Assembly: GCA_027487685.1 (NCBI GenBank) | Contig: JAIYDC010000050.1 | Location: 1 to 64,000, forward strand | From: Pseudomonadota bacterium | GTDB lineage: Bacteria > Bdellovibrionota > Bacteriovoracia > Bacteriovoracales > Bacteriovoracaceae | Direction of reading: 5' to 3' | DNA: 64,000 bases | In this document: piece after piece, positions 17,097 through 26,084 of the stretch | Layout of the letters: each line of letters opens with the position of its first letter | Position numbering within the stretch: the first letter of the stretch is position 1 | Translations under genes and position numbers: made by a program | The notes under the pieces: generated by a model | Databases searched by the model: none | What the model was told of the DNA's origin: nothing | What the model saw: only the letters and a program-made list of their open reading frames with translations

Positions 17097-18394
17097 GTCC
17101 GCCTCCGGAATCTCATCATAATATTATTTACGGGTCTTAGGCTTATACCTGCCTCGTTCAGCTGGGGCCCCGGATCTAGAATTTCCCAGGTAAAATGCTG
17201 AACCAGACAGGCGAGGATGATCCTGGCCTCAATGCCAGCGAAGTAAGCCCCGATACACGCGCGCGGACCGAGACCAAAGGGGTAATATGCACCTGCGGGA
17301 ATTTTCTTTTTCTCCTCTGGCAGGAAGCGCGATGGTCGGAACTCATTTGGAGCGTCCCAGAGATCAGCCGCTCGGTGAGAGAGGATGGGTGCCAGGACGA
17401 CGTTGGCACCAGGCGGAATAACCTGGTCACCGAGCTTGTCCGAAATTTCCGCCTGTCGCATGAAAACCCAGACTGGAGGCCAGAGTCGCATCACTTCATC
17501 GAGAACCGCTCCATGCCAGGGAACGGTGTTTAGTTTCTCGAAGTCGCGATCACTAAAGAAGGTCCGGGCCTCCCTTTCAAGCTCAACTCGACATTCAGAA
17601 TGCTTGGCAATCTCGATCAAGGTGTACGTAAGTGAGTTCGTAATAGTCTCGTGACCCGCCATCATAAAAGTCATGATCTCGTCCCGAATCTCTCGATCAC
17701 TCATCTGCGTCGTCCCCTCGCCTTGAGCATCAATCAGGAGCTGAAGGAGATCTTGCTTACGTGTCCCATGACGCCGCTCATGAATAAGACCAAAAACATG
17801 GCGATCAAACTTCGCGATAATCTCTCTCAGCCGTAGATGATTACCTGTAGGTACCCAAAAAGGGATCGGAAGAGACGAGCGGGTTTTCGCTGTTATGATA
17901 CGCATGAGTTCTAGAATCTCATGAAGCCATTCATCGAGTGCCGGAGTCGGCTCCTGAGAGAAAAGAGTCCGGAGAATAATCCTCCAAGTAAGACGGTTCA
18001 TCTGGTGAAATCCGTCCACATCGCCATCCACATCCAGAGAGGGGAGAAAAGTTTCGACGGTCTCAAGCATTTTCGGTGCAAGGTCGAAGACACTCCGTAA
18101 GTTCATTACTGGGCGGATCATCCGGTGCTGCTTGCGCCAGGATTCTCCTTCATTGGTGATGAGTCCATTTCCGAGAAAGCGCCTTAAGGCCTTGGTAGTA
18201 CGACCTTTGGTATAAGAGCTATTATTTGTCTTAAGGACATACACAACGTCGTCCGGGTGGCTCACGAAAAAGATCTTCTTTCCAAATATTTCTAAGCGAG
18301 CGCGATGGCCCTGGAGTCGATGCAGGTTTTGAATGAACCCGAGGGGGTCGCTACGGTAGTCTTTCAAAGTCCGATATGATTTCAGAAAACTCAT
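17093..18394 (-). CDS. Cytochrome P450
   Basis: A 433-residue soluble P450, a haem monooxygenase that hydroxylates or otherwise oxidises a substrate with O2 and electrons from a redox partner. The I-helix motif MMAGHETITNS (about 245-255), the ExxR motif in DEVMRLWPP (about 298) and the haem loop FGLGPRACIG with the thiolate Cys (about 377) are all present. The N-terminal FLKSYRTLKDYRSDPLGF and the general pattern resemble CYP102/CYP4-like fatty acid or terpenoid hydroxylases. No ferredoxin or reductase gene is nearby. It overlaps the PPS-like gene by ATGA, so translation is coupled. Confidence 0.95.
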   Translation of the reverse strand: MSFLKSYRTLKDYRSDPLGFIQNLHRLQGHRARLEIFGKKIFFVSHPDDVVYVLKTNNSSYTKGRTTKALRRFLGNGLITNEGESWRKQHRMIRPVMNLRSVFDLAPKMLETVETFLPSLDVDGDVDGFHQMNRLTWRIILRTLFSQEPTPALDEWLHEILELMRIITAKTRSSLPIPFWVPTGNHLRLREIIAKFDRHVFGLIHERRHGTRKQDLLQLLIDAQGEGTTQMSDREIRDEIMTFMMAGHETITNSLTYTLIEIAKHSECRVELEREARTFFSDRDFEKLNTVPWHGAVLDEVMRLWPPVWVFMRQAEISDKLGDQVIPPGANVVLAPILSHRAADLWDAPNEFRPSRFLPEEKKKIPAGAYYPFGLGPRACIGAYFAGIEARIILACLVQHFTWEILDPGPQLNEAGISLRPVNNIMMRFRRRT

Positions 18395-20787
18395 AGTACC
18401 TCGATCGTTCCTTTAAGAGCGTCCATACGCAGCCGGTCGCCCGTCTTAATTTTCTGAGTGGCCCCACGCACACCTACAACTGTAGGAATGTTGAGCTCCC
18501 GTCCAATGATCGCCGTGTGACTCAACAGAGAGCCTTTCTCAGAAATAAGCCCACGGCTCCGAGACATGATGTAAACCCATGCCGGGTCTGTATTCTTTGT
18601 AACCAGGATAAAATCACTGAAGTCAGACACCAAAACGTCCCGTGGGTTGTCGAGCACCAGTGCAACACCTTCTGCGATACCAGGAGAAACCCCCTGTCCT
18701 GCGAGTGCTCCCAGGGTTCGATTCGCACTAGGCTCCGGAAGAGGCTCCTGTGCAACCCAAGCAATGACCTCCGGATAGTGACGTTTCTTATCCTTCCAAC
18801 CTCGCCGATCTTGCAGCCGTTCGCGGACCTTTTGCTCCGAGATTTTACCATCAGCATAATCAAGCCACTCCTCGGAAGAGAGGGAGAAAAAATCGAGGAG
18901 GTCGAACTCTTTCCATGCTGGATCGCTGTCCATCAACCGGCCGGCCAGAGCTAGTACCATTTGTCGAATAAGGTGATAGAACTTTCCTCGCCACAACCGA
19001 GTTGCTTCGCGCATAGAAACCGCATCTCGAGTATATCTGAGGATACGATTACCGACAAAACCCAGATTAGGCTTTTGGGGTGGAGTTGCGGATGCCAGAG
19101 TCAAGGCAGTATTTTTTTTACACCACAGCATGAGATCGGCCAAGAGCCGGGGATTGTTCCTTAGAGGAAGACTTTCAAGTTTGAGTTCTTCAAATGAGCG
19201 GTCACCGTAGCAGCGTAGAAAATCGTCTAGGAGCTTGACCTCGCGCTCTCTGCCCTGAGTACACAAATTTCGAAAGATTTCATCATAAGGTGATAGGCCA
19301 ATCGAAAGTTCCTGGGCCGCAAACTCTCGAAGGAATTCTTCGTCGAGCGCCTCAATAAGCTGGTTAAAGTGCTCAAGAGGCTTTACCGAGTCGACACCAT
19401 CATCAGTCTTAAGTAAGTCGATCACAGTATCCTCATGCAGGTTCTTCGCCTTCAATTTGCGAGTGAGATAACCTAGACCCATCATAATAAAGATGTCATT
19501 GACCACCGTGAGACCAAATCCCAGGGGGCGGTTAGTCACCTCCACTAAAAAGCGGATCAGCTCCGCAGGACTTTGTCGTGTTGTAATCTCTTGCTCAATC
19601 TCACCCCTGAATCGATCAAGATCCGCCAGAAGTTGATTGAAGATCTGGCGGTGCCCCTTGAGGATACGGACAAGAGCGATGCCTGTCTGGAGGGTTTCAA
19701 GTCGCGTGAGCTCTGTGGCATGGTAAGGGATGAAATGGTCGGCCACCTTTCCACCAATCATTTTATGCCAATTATCGATGTTACGTTCTCCTCCCGGTAG
19801 TGCACGAAGAACGGCGTAGTAATGCTCGAGATTGTAATAAAGGTGGTTATCCACTTCACTGATGAGTTGCGAATAGTGATGATTGAGAGCTTCGAGTCGC
19901 GGGCCCTGGGCCCCCATGAGAATCGCAGACTCCTTAAAAACATTTTGGTATGCCTTCTTCACAAAAGCAGCGGTAAATGGACTCACTGTACCCGGGTATG
20001 ATTCAGAAAGATTCGTATCGACGAAGTAGACGAGTGGTTCAAAGGAACGAGTGATAGGCCTAATCTGGAACACAAAAAGTGTGCCATCTTTTATGCCCCA
20101 TTCGATGTCACTGGGAGGGCCAGCCTTTGCTTCAAGTGCCAAACCAAACTTTAAAAGCATATCGAGTTCGAGGGAAGAGAGGACAGGATTCTCAGCGGCG
20201 AGCGTCGAAGCTACGAGTTCACCGGTCCGTGCTAATCGGTAGGTATCCACATCGGCGTGTCCGGAAACGACTCCCTCCCCCATTCCGAGGGCAGCATCAA
20301 TGACGACAGTCGAAGTCGGGGTTACCGGAGAGCGAGTAAAAAGAACGCCGCTTTTGTCTACCTGGACCAATGCCTGTACCACCACCGCCATCTCAAGGTT
20401 AATCGAGATTTTTTTCTGTAAGACATACTCACGGACGCGGTCACTTTCAAGTGATGCATAGATCTGACCTAGGGCCCGTTGCCAGTCATCTTCACGGACT
20501 CCGAGAATTGTGTCGAAGAGACCTGCGAAACTCGCGTCGGCGGCGTCCTCGGCGATCATAGAACTCCGGAGTGCTACAAGTGGATGGTCTTGAAAAAAAA
20601 GTCGAAAACGATCGAAGAGATCCGGAGGAAAGCTGCCATGCTTTTGAAACCATCGATAAGCATTCGTGGTCACCACGAAGAAAGGCGGTACTGGAGCGGC
20701 CCAAGAAACGAGTTTTTGAAGCTGATGACCTTTTCCCCCGACGGACGTCGCCGGAGCAGTAGGACCCATTTCCGCAATCAGAGTCAT
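18391..20787 (-). CDS. PEP-synthase-like ATP-grasp/phospho-His enzyme 1
   Basis: This 798-residue protein has the PEP synthase N-terminal ATP-grasp domain (GGKGHQLQKL near residue 18; ALRSSMIAEDAADASFAGL near 75; VDKSGVLFTRSP near 145) and, at its very C-terminus, the swivelling phosphohistidine domain (GSLLSHTAIIGREL, His about 757). The PEP-binding C-terminal barrel of true PEP synthase is missing. This order is that of rifampicin phosphotransferase and of PigC/RedH/TamQ condensing enzymes, which activate a substrate with ATP. The middle 400 residues would hold substrate specificity. It sits in an operon with UbiA-like and P450 genes through ATGA overlaps. I infer phosphorylation or ATP-driven condensation of a pathway intermediate. 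Confidence 0.85.
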   Translation of the reverse strand: MTLIAEMGPTAPATSVGGKGHQLQKLVSWAAPVPPFFVVTTNAYRWFQKHGSFPPDLFDRFRLFFQDHPLVALRSSMIAEDAADASFAGLFDTILGVREDDWQRALGQIYASLESDRVREYVLQKKISINLEMAVVVQALVQVDKSGVLFTRSPVTPTSTVVIDAALGMGEGVVSGHADVDTYRLARTGELVASTLAAENPVLSSLELDMLLKFGLALEAKAGPPSDIEWGIKDGTLFVFQIRPITRSFEPLVYFVDTNLSESYPGTVSPFTAAFVKKAYQNVFKESAILMGAQGPRLEALNHHYSQLISEVDNHLYYNLEHYYAVLRALPGGERNIDNWHKMIGGKVADHFIPYHATELTRLETLQTGIALVRILKGHRQIFNQLLADLDRFRGEIEQEITTRQSPAELIRFLVEVTNRPLGFGLTVVNDIFIMMGLGYLTRKLKAKNLHEDTVIDLLKTDDGVDSVKPLEHFNQLIEALDEEFLREFAAQELSIGLSPYDEIFRNLCTQGREREVKLLDDFLRCYGDRSFEELKLESLPLRNNPRLLADLMLWCKKNTALTLASATPPQKPNLGFVGNRILRYTRDAVSMREATRLWRGKFYHLIRQMVLALAGRLMDSDPAWKEFDLLDFFSLSSEEWLDYADGKISEQKVRERLQDRRGWKDKKRHYPEVIAWVAQEPLPEPSANRTLGALAGQGVSPGIAEGVALVLDNPRDVLVSDFSDFILVTKNTDPAWVYIMSRSRGLISEKGSLLSHTAIIGRELNIPTVVGVRGATQKIKTGDRLRMDALKGTIEVL

Positions 20788-21659
20788 AGAAGCGCACCGA
20801 CGAGGAGGGCCGAAACGACCAAAAGAATCTGCGCCTCGGCGATAGGTCTCAGGGGCCTTGGCAAACGGAGGGTCACGAGAAAATTCACTGACGGGAAAAC
20901 AAGTGCTGCCTGGATCACAAGGAAAATCGCCCAGAGATAGTTAGGGGTCGAAAGTTTTTCGAAAATGGCCACTACTGCGAATGTGTAGATGAACTGGAGA
21001 GCAAGGGCGATTATGATTGCAACTCGAGGTCCTAAAATCTTTGAGTAAGTCGTATAGGCATTCTCCTGCTCAGGGGCCCGAATCTTGCGAACTAGCTCCC
21101 AGGTAGTAAACATAAGGCAGACGGGGAAAATGTATCCAATCATAGAGAAGGAAACAGCTGGATTTATTTCAGTACAGGCCAGGACAAGGTAAGTGAAATT
21201 AAACAGAACAATCGGGTGATGGGAGACAAATGCGAGAGGAAGACTTCTCCGCATTCTCTCTTCTAAAAAAAACCATTTTAACATGAGGTAGGTAAACCCA
21301 AGCGTAACTAAAGCCCAGTTCAGAAGCTTGATGGAAGTAAGACTCAAAAAGATCACCATAAAAATGCAGAAAAACCCCAAGGAGCGAAGATCCGCAGCGA
21401 GCACCCTCCCGGATGGAAGAGGTCTTTCTGGAAAATTTGTAAGGTCGTCTTGGTAATCCTTGAACTCATCCATGACACGAATCAGGAGTGACACAAAGGC
21501 GAGCACCACTCCAGGAACGACCAGCATGAGGATCGAGCTGTGACGGACTCCGTATAGCCGCAGGTAGGTCAGCTGGACGGCAACAGCAGTTAGGATGGAA
21601 CCCGCAAATGACGACATCGGGAACATCTCATTAAGATAGACGAAAATGCGTTTCAACAT
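20784..21659 (-). CDS. UbiA-family prenyltransferase-like membrane protein
   Basis: A 291-residue protein with about eight or nine membrane segments. The first Asp-rich motif of the UbiA superfamily is visible as DEFKDYQDD (64-72), followed by FPERPLPSGR, and the second half has the degenerate counterpart ELVRKIRAPEQENAYTTYSKILG. UbiA enzymes transfer an isoprenoid chain to an aromatic ring, to glycerol phosphate lipids or to other acceptors. The adjacent CarS-like gene recalls archaeal lipid synthesis, where a UbiA member makes digeranylgeranylglyceryl phosphate. Acceptor and donor are not predictable from sequence. The gene lies 8 bases after carS and overlaps the PPS-like gene. Confidence 0.85.
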   Translation of the reverse strand: MLKRIFVYLNEMFPMSSFAGSILTAVAVQLTYLRLYGVRHSSILMLVVPGVVLAFVSLLIRVMDEFKDYQDDLTNFPERPLPSGRVLAADLRSLGFFCIFMVIFLSLTSIKLLNWALVTLGFTYLMLKWFFLEERMRRSLPLAFVSHHPIVLFNFTYLVLACTEINPAVSFSMIGYIFPVCLMFTTWELVRKIRAPEQENAYTTYSKILGPRVAIIIALALQFIYTFAVVAIFEKLSTPNYLWAIFLVIQAALVFPSVNFLVTLRLPRPLRPIAEAQILLVVSALLVGALL

Positions 21660-21667
21660 ATCAATTC

Positions 21668-22225
21668 CTAGAATGGATTCTTGCGGATGCCCGCGAAGTA
21701 GAGGGTTACATTAATGAGTAGATGGAGGATCGTGCCGAAGCCGACTGCGACTACCATGGTTACTGCACTTACTGGTAGGAGAAGTCGGTAGGCCAGGAGG
21801 CAGCCAACGGCAGAATCTGCCTGATCAAGGACTACAAAGAACCACTTGTACCGATCCGACGTCTGACCTTCCCGGATACCTAGCCGCCGCTTCAGGAATG
21901 AGTTCGGAAGTTCCGCGAGACAGTACCCCAATCCCAGAAGAAATGCGAAGAGGATTGCTGAGTGATCGCCGAATAGCGGTGTATTTAAGTCAAACAAGGG
22001 TTCTAATGAGCGTGCCAACAGAACTCCGGGCCAGGTAGCGAGGGGCATCACAAGAAACCCACGCCAGGTCTTGTTTTGTCCAAACCACCTTTGATGTATG
22101 GGCTTCTTAAAGTAAGATAGGATATCCGCCTTTACCGCAACCATATGAAAAACTCCCCCGACAATGAGGGGGACAGTAAGTAGGAACACCCGGCCAAACT
22201 CGTGAACGGCGGAAACTGGACTCAT
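21668..22225 (-). CDS. CDP-archaeol synthase (CarS)-like CTP transferase
   Basis: A 185-residue integral membrane protein. The block KPIHQRWFGQNKTWRGFLVM, then AELPNSFLKRRLGIREG and the short VLDQADS motif match the CarS/DUF46 family, which transfers CMP from CTP to a lipid phosphate to give a CDP-activated lipid. The length (about 180) is typical. In archaea this step follows prenyl ether formation; in bacteria the family is sporadic and its substrates are mostly unknown. It is the first gene of the five-gene minus-strand operon and starts only 11 bases from the divergent permease gene, so the two promoters must lie inside each other's coding sequence or overlap. Confidence 0.8.
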   Translation of the reverse strand: MSPVSAVHEFGRVFLLTVPLIVGGVFHMVAVKADILSYFKKPIHQRWFGQNKTWRGFLVMPLATWPGVLLARSLEPLFDLNTPLFGDHSAILFAFLLGLGYCLAELPNSFLKRRLGIREGQTSDRYKWFFVVLDQADSAVGCLLAYRLLLPVSAVTMVVAVGFGTILHLLINVTLYFAGIRKNPF

Positions 22226-22236
22226 AAGTAGATTAT

Positions 22237-23475
22237 ATGCTGAACGATGAAAACCGCTACCTTTTCAAATTTGCCTGGAAGAGCATCCGCCGCCATACGG
22301 GAAGAAGTTTCTTCATCGGCTTCTCCGTCTCCCTTGCTGTAGTCATCGCCGTTTGGGTGATCGCATTTTTTGACGGCCTAAATGCACAGATTGAAGAAGC
22401 GGTCGTGAATACTAACACAGGCTTCTTTCAGGTTCAGGATCCAGTCTATGCCAAGACGACTGACACGGGTCAGCCGCGGCCATACACCTCTGAGCTCCGG
22501 GCCCTCATCGAAAGTCAACCGGTTCTTGCTGCGTCTCCAGAAGTCGTCCTGGACGGAAACATCTCTACCCCCGAAGGTGCTGCAGGCCTTTTCGCCATCG
22601 GAGTGGTCCCGGAGCTTCATCAAAAACTACTACCGATCGCCCAAAGGATCGTCTCCGGCAGCTTTATCGATGATAAAACCGTTGGAGAAGTTATCATCGG
22701 AAACGAACTGTCCAAGCTCTTTAAATTTTCTGTGGGGGATCAGTTAGTTCTTAACTACCAGGACGTAACCGGAGACCTGCGCTCCGAGCTTCTCACGATC
22801 AAGGGCGTCTACCACTACAACAGCATGAGTTTCGAGAAGCGTTTCGTGTACATAAATCAACCCACCTGGCAGACACTCTTTCTTAACGGCAACTCTGGCG
22901 AAATTCTCTTCAACCGCATCGTCGTCAACACGCCCGGTTTTCAGGACGGGCCTGCTCTTCGGAGCCGAATCACGGGGCAGGGCCTGGAGCTTAGGAGTTG
23001 GAAGCAACTGAACCCGGAAATGGCCGTGGTCCTCGAATTCCATGATGGCATGATCAAATTCTTTTTCTTCATCATCGCAGTCACAATCACCATGACGATA
23101 TTGACACCAGTCAGGATGCTCTGGCAGGAACGGTTCAAGGAGCTCAAGATGATGAACGTCATCGGAGTCTCAGTTGGGAAGTTCTGGAAACTTGGCCTCT
23201 ATGAGGTCTTTCTTATGATCGTTTTCTCTGGGACTTCTTCGGCCCTCATTCTTGTGGGCCTGATTGGTTACCAGACCTGGAACGGCGTTGACTTTCGTTT
23301 CCTGAGTGACGGCATCTCGATTGAGCGGGCAGGGATAAAACTTCCGGGCGTGATCTACCCCCGTCTAACTCTGGAGCAGCTCGCCGTTACGTTCCTCTTC
23401 GTCATTTTCGTCCTGAGTGTGAGTTACATCTGGTCGATCCATCGGACTCTCCGCCGATTGGAAGTAGAGTCATGA
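22237..23475 (+). CDS. FtsX/LolE-type ABC transporter permease 1
   Basis: A 412-residue permease of the MacB/LolCE class: a first membrane helix at about 25-45, a large periplasmic domain (about 50-265), and three helices in the FtsX domain (about 275-295, 320-350, 380-405). The periplasmic part includes the typical 'VIIGNELSKLFKFSVGDQL' element (here near 150-170). In LolCDE such permeases pass lipoproteins to the carrier LolA. It overlaps permease 2 by ATGA and leads an export operon of five genes. Cargo is unknown; the neighbours suggest a lipid or lipopeptide product. Confidence 0.85.
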   Translation: MLNDENRYLFKFAWKSIRRHTGRSFFIGFSVSLAVVIAVWVIAFFDGLNAQIEEAVVNTNTGFFQVQDPVYAKTTDTGQPRPYTSELRALIESQPVLAASPEVVLDGNISTPEGAAGLFAIGVVPELHQKLLPIAQRIVSGSFIDDKTVGEVIIGNELSKLFKFSVGDQLVLNYQDVTGDLRSELLTIKGVYHYNSMSFEKRFVYINQPTWQTLFLNGNSGEILFNRIVVNTPGFQDGPALRSRITGQGLELRSWKQLNPEMAVVLEFHDGMIKFFFFIIAVTITMTILTPVRMLWQERFKELKMMNVIGVSVGKFWKLGLYEVFLMIVFSGTSSALILVGLIGYQTWNGVDFRFLSDGISIERAGIKLPGVIYPRLTLEQLAVTFLFVIFVLSVSYIWSIHRTLRRLEVES

Positions 23476-24680
23476 AGGCTTTTATCTTTCTCCTGAAGTT
23501 TAGTTACCGCAATCTCTGGCGCTCCCCTAAGCGGACGGCCATCATGCTCCTTTCCCTAGCTATAGGTACCGGTTTCATTATCTGGGACCTGAACTTCGCT
23601 AACTCGGGCTCAAAGGAAGTTATGAAAGAGTTCCTCGCGCAATACGCCGGAGAATATCATGTCACTCACCTGGACTATTACAGCGATAAAAATAAAAAGG
23701 AATTTGATAACTTCCAAACAATCTCGGACGATGAAATCGCGGATAAGAGAATTTTAGCAACCTCTACCCGTAGGGTTACGGCACCGGTCTTCGTGTCCGG
23801 GGAAAAGAAGACCCTCGGAGTCCTCCTTACGGGCATAGAACCCGAAAGGGAGAAGGCCCTCACATCCCTCGCCCAGGCCGTGACTACCGGCCGCTTCCTC
23901 GCCCCAGAGGCCCAACGGGAAATAATCCTCGGCAAACGCCTCGCTCGGCGCATCGATGTCAAAATTGGTGACGAAGTGGCGGTCATTGGTCAAGCCCTGG
24001 ACGGTTCGGTGGCCAATGACCTCATGACGGTCGTAGGACTTCTGGACTTCGGCGGTGGTGACCTCGAAGAGTCGCTTGCCTTCACCCAGCTCGCCAGCGC
24101 TCAAGAATTTCTTGCCATGTCTTCAGATAGCTACCATCAAAGAATCGACTTTGACATGAAAGACGATACGACGCCCGTGCTACCAGGCCTCGCTGTCACG
24201 AAATGGGAAGAGATCCTTCCCGAAATAGGAATTTCTGTCCAATTTGTCGATAACTTCACTTGGATCGTATCCTTCATCATTGTTATCGTCATAAGCCTTG
24301 GTCTTTCTAACACACTCATGATCACCTTCTTAGAACGAGAGCAGGAGTTTCAAACCCTGAACATCATCGGCGCTAAAACCTCATGGGTCGCAACTGCACT
24401 TATGATCGAAGTGTTCATGCTCGGAAGCGTCGCTGTTATCGTCGGCTCAGGTCTAGGCCACATTGCAACCACCCTCTGCTACTATTTCCCGATCGATCTT
24501 CAGTTATTCACAGGAGGACAACCTATCATTATGGGTGGACTTAGCATCCAGCCTCTTGTGCGATTCTACCCCGTCATCTCCTATTACTGGAAGGTCCCGC
24601 TACTTATCTATTTTTTCCTTGGGCTGACAATGATCTACCCACTTATCCGCGTTATCCGGAGGAGCAAAAATGCAATTTGA
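23472..24680 (+). CDS. FtsX/LolC-type ABC transporter permease 2
   Basis: A 402-residue second permease of the same architecture as its neighbour (helix at about 20-40, periplasmic domain with REIILGKRLARRIDVKIGDEV, three C-terminal helices). The RNLWRSPKRTAIMLL start is the typical MacB_PCD/FtsX opening. Two different permeases and one ATPase match a LolCDE-like heterodimer. Its last codons contain the ATG of the ATPase gene (24670). Function follows from context: extraction of an envelope lipid or lipoprotein from the inner membrane. Confidence 0.85.
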   Translation: MKAFIFLLKFSYRNLWRSPKRTAIMLLSLAIGTGFIIWDLNFANSGSKEVMKEFLAQYAGEYHVTHLDYYSDKNKKEFDNFQTISDDEIADKRILATSTRRVTAPVFVSGEKKTLGVLLTGIEPEREKALTSLAQAVTTGRFLAPEAQREIILGKRLARRIDVKIGDEVAVIGQALDGSVANDLMTVVGLLDFGGGDLEESLAFTQLASAQEFLAMSSDSYHQRIDFDMKDDTTPVLPGLAVTKWEEILPEIGISVQFVDNFTWIVSFIIVIVISLGLSNTLMITFLEREQEFQTLNIIGAKTSWVATALMIEVFMLGSVAVIVGSGLGHIATTLCYYFPIDLQLFTGGQPIIMGGLSIQPLVRFYPVISYYWKVPLLIYFFLGLTMIYPLIRVIRRSKNAI

Positions 24681-25359
24681 ACTCGTTAATGTAGAGAAAG
24701 TCTATCAGGCCTCAGAGGAGAGCAAGGTCTTTGGTGCCAAAGACGTTAATCTCCGAATCTCGGAGAGCGACTTCATGGCGCTGGTTGGCCCTTCTGGCTC
24801 CGGGAAGACGACGATCCTGAATCTCATCGCAGGTCTCATCCTTCCGACAAAAGGAACCCTCCGGCATGGAGGCGGGGACATCACTGCTCTGTCTCTCGAG
24901 GAGCGAACCAAGCACAGACTCGATTACATGGGTTTTATCTTTCAGGACTATCAGCTCCTCCCCATTCTTACTGCGGCCGAGAACGTTGAGTTCCCGCTCC
25001 AACTTAAGGGCTTCTCTCAAAGCGAGATCCGGGATCGAGTCAAGTGGGCCTTGGCCCAGGTCGGACTAGAGACCATGGGTCAACGATTTCCTAAACAGCT
25101 CTCAGGTGGCCAGCAACAGCGAGTCTCAATTGCCCGTGCGATTGCTGGAAAGCCGCAGCTCATCCTGGCCGATGAGCCGACGGCGAACCTCGATTCAAAG
25201 ACAGCACAAGAGATCATCGAACTTTTCAAAAAACTAAACCAGGACTACAAGCTCACGTTCGTCTTCTCGACTCACGATCAGCGGCTTATTGACCAGGTGA
25301 AAACCGTTCACTACGTAAAGGACGGCCAAATTTCAGACACAAGGACACACCATGCGTAA
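24670..25359 (+). CDS. LolD-like ABC transporter ATPase
   Basis: A 229-residue ATPase with Walker A GPSGSGKTT (about 39-47), Q-loop in IFQDYQLLP, signature LSGGQQQR (about 143) and Walker B LILADEPT (about 164), H-loop STHDQR. Size and motifs place it in the LolD/MacB/FtsE group that serves FtsX-type permeases. It lies between permease 2 and the LolA-like gene, overlapping both, which fixes the operon: permease, permease, ATPase, periplasmic carrier, outer-membrane protein. Confidence 0.93.
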   Translation: MQFELVNVEKVYQASEESKVFGAKDVNLRISESDFMALVGPSGSGKTTILNLIAGLILPTKGTLRHGGGDITALSLEERTKHRLDYMGFIFQDYQLLPILTAAENVEFPLQLKGFSQSEIRDRVKWALAQVGLETMGQRFPKQLSGGQQQRVSIARAIAGKPQLILADEPTANLDSKTAQEIIELFKKLNQDYKLTFVFSTHDQRLIDQVKTVHYVKDGQISDTRTHHA

Positions 25360-26083
25360 GTACATCTTCAGAAAAGATTTTGTTTTTTGCCTTGCTCTCG
25401 GAGCGAAGATTAACAACCCGGACGCCTGGCTTGATTATCAAGAAAAAGAAATGCGCGGCGACCGCTCACGCTCAGATATGGTCATGACAATCAAGACCCC
25501 TAACTGGAGCCGAACTCTAGAGATCCTCTCCGATGTCGAGGGTAAGAAGCAGGCCCTCTCGACCATCCAGTCGCCAGCGAAGGACAAGGGGATCCGAACA
25601 CTTCGGATCGAGAACAACATGTGGAACTATTTTCCTAAGCTTAAGAGGAAAGTTGCAGTCTCGAGCTCAATGCTCCTTGCGAGCTGGATGGGGTCTGATT
25701 TTACAAATGATGACATCTTGAAAGCTTCTTCCATGGCCGAAGATTATAGCCATAAGTTCGCCAAAGACATCCCCGGCTTTAAGGTCATTATCAACACAGC
25801 AAAGAGTAACTCGAAAGTCATGTGGCCTCGTATCGTAACCTACGCATCGAAGAAGGATTGTCTTCCGCGCCGTTATGGCTACTACGATAAGGAAGGAAAG
25901 CTTCGCCGAACACTCAACTTTAGTCAGATCAAAACCTTTAACGGACATAAGGTTCCAACTCATTGGGAGATGATTCCCCAGGATGATAAGACGAAGAAAA
26001 CAGTCATCGACTACCGGTCGATAGACTTCGCCGTGGTATTCAAACCCGACCAATTCTCACAAAAAAACCTCACCGGGAACTAG
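25352..26083 (+). CDS. Outer membrane lipoprotein-sorting (LolA-like) protein
   Basis: A 243-residue periplasmic protein of the LolA-like 'outer membrane lipoprotein-sorting' type: DMVMTIKTPNWSRTLEI, then IENNMWNYFPKLKRKVAVSS, MGSDFTNDDI and the C-terminal TFNGHKVPTHWEM pattern. Such proteins have a half-closed beta-barrel that carries a hydrophobic cargo and commonly accompany MMPL or FtsX-type exporters. The N-terminal MRKYIFRKDFVFCLALGAKI can serve as a signal sequence, though it is short. It overlaps the ATPase by 8 bases and is followed after one base by the outer-membrane protein. Confidence 0.8.
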   Translation: MRKYIFRKDFVFCLALGAKINNPDAWLDYQEKEMRGDRSRSDMVMTIKTPNWSRTLEILSDVEGKKQALSTIQSPAKDKGIRTLRIENNMWNYFPKLKRKVAVSSSMLLASWMGSDFTNDDILKASSMAEDYSHKFAKDIPGFKVIINTAKSNSKVMWPRIVTYASKKDCLPRRYGYYDKEGKLRRTLNFSQIKTFNGHKVPTHWEMIPQDDKTKKTVIDYRSIDFAVVFKPDQFSQKNLTGN

Positions 26084-26084
26084 G

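Noticed and set aside
18391-20787. Annotation as phosphoenolpyruvate synthase (ppsA)
   Set aside because: The PEP-binding C-terminal domain is missing and the phospho-His domain is C-terminal; the gluconeogenic enzyme is not supported.
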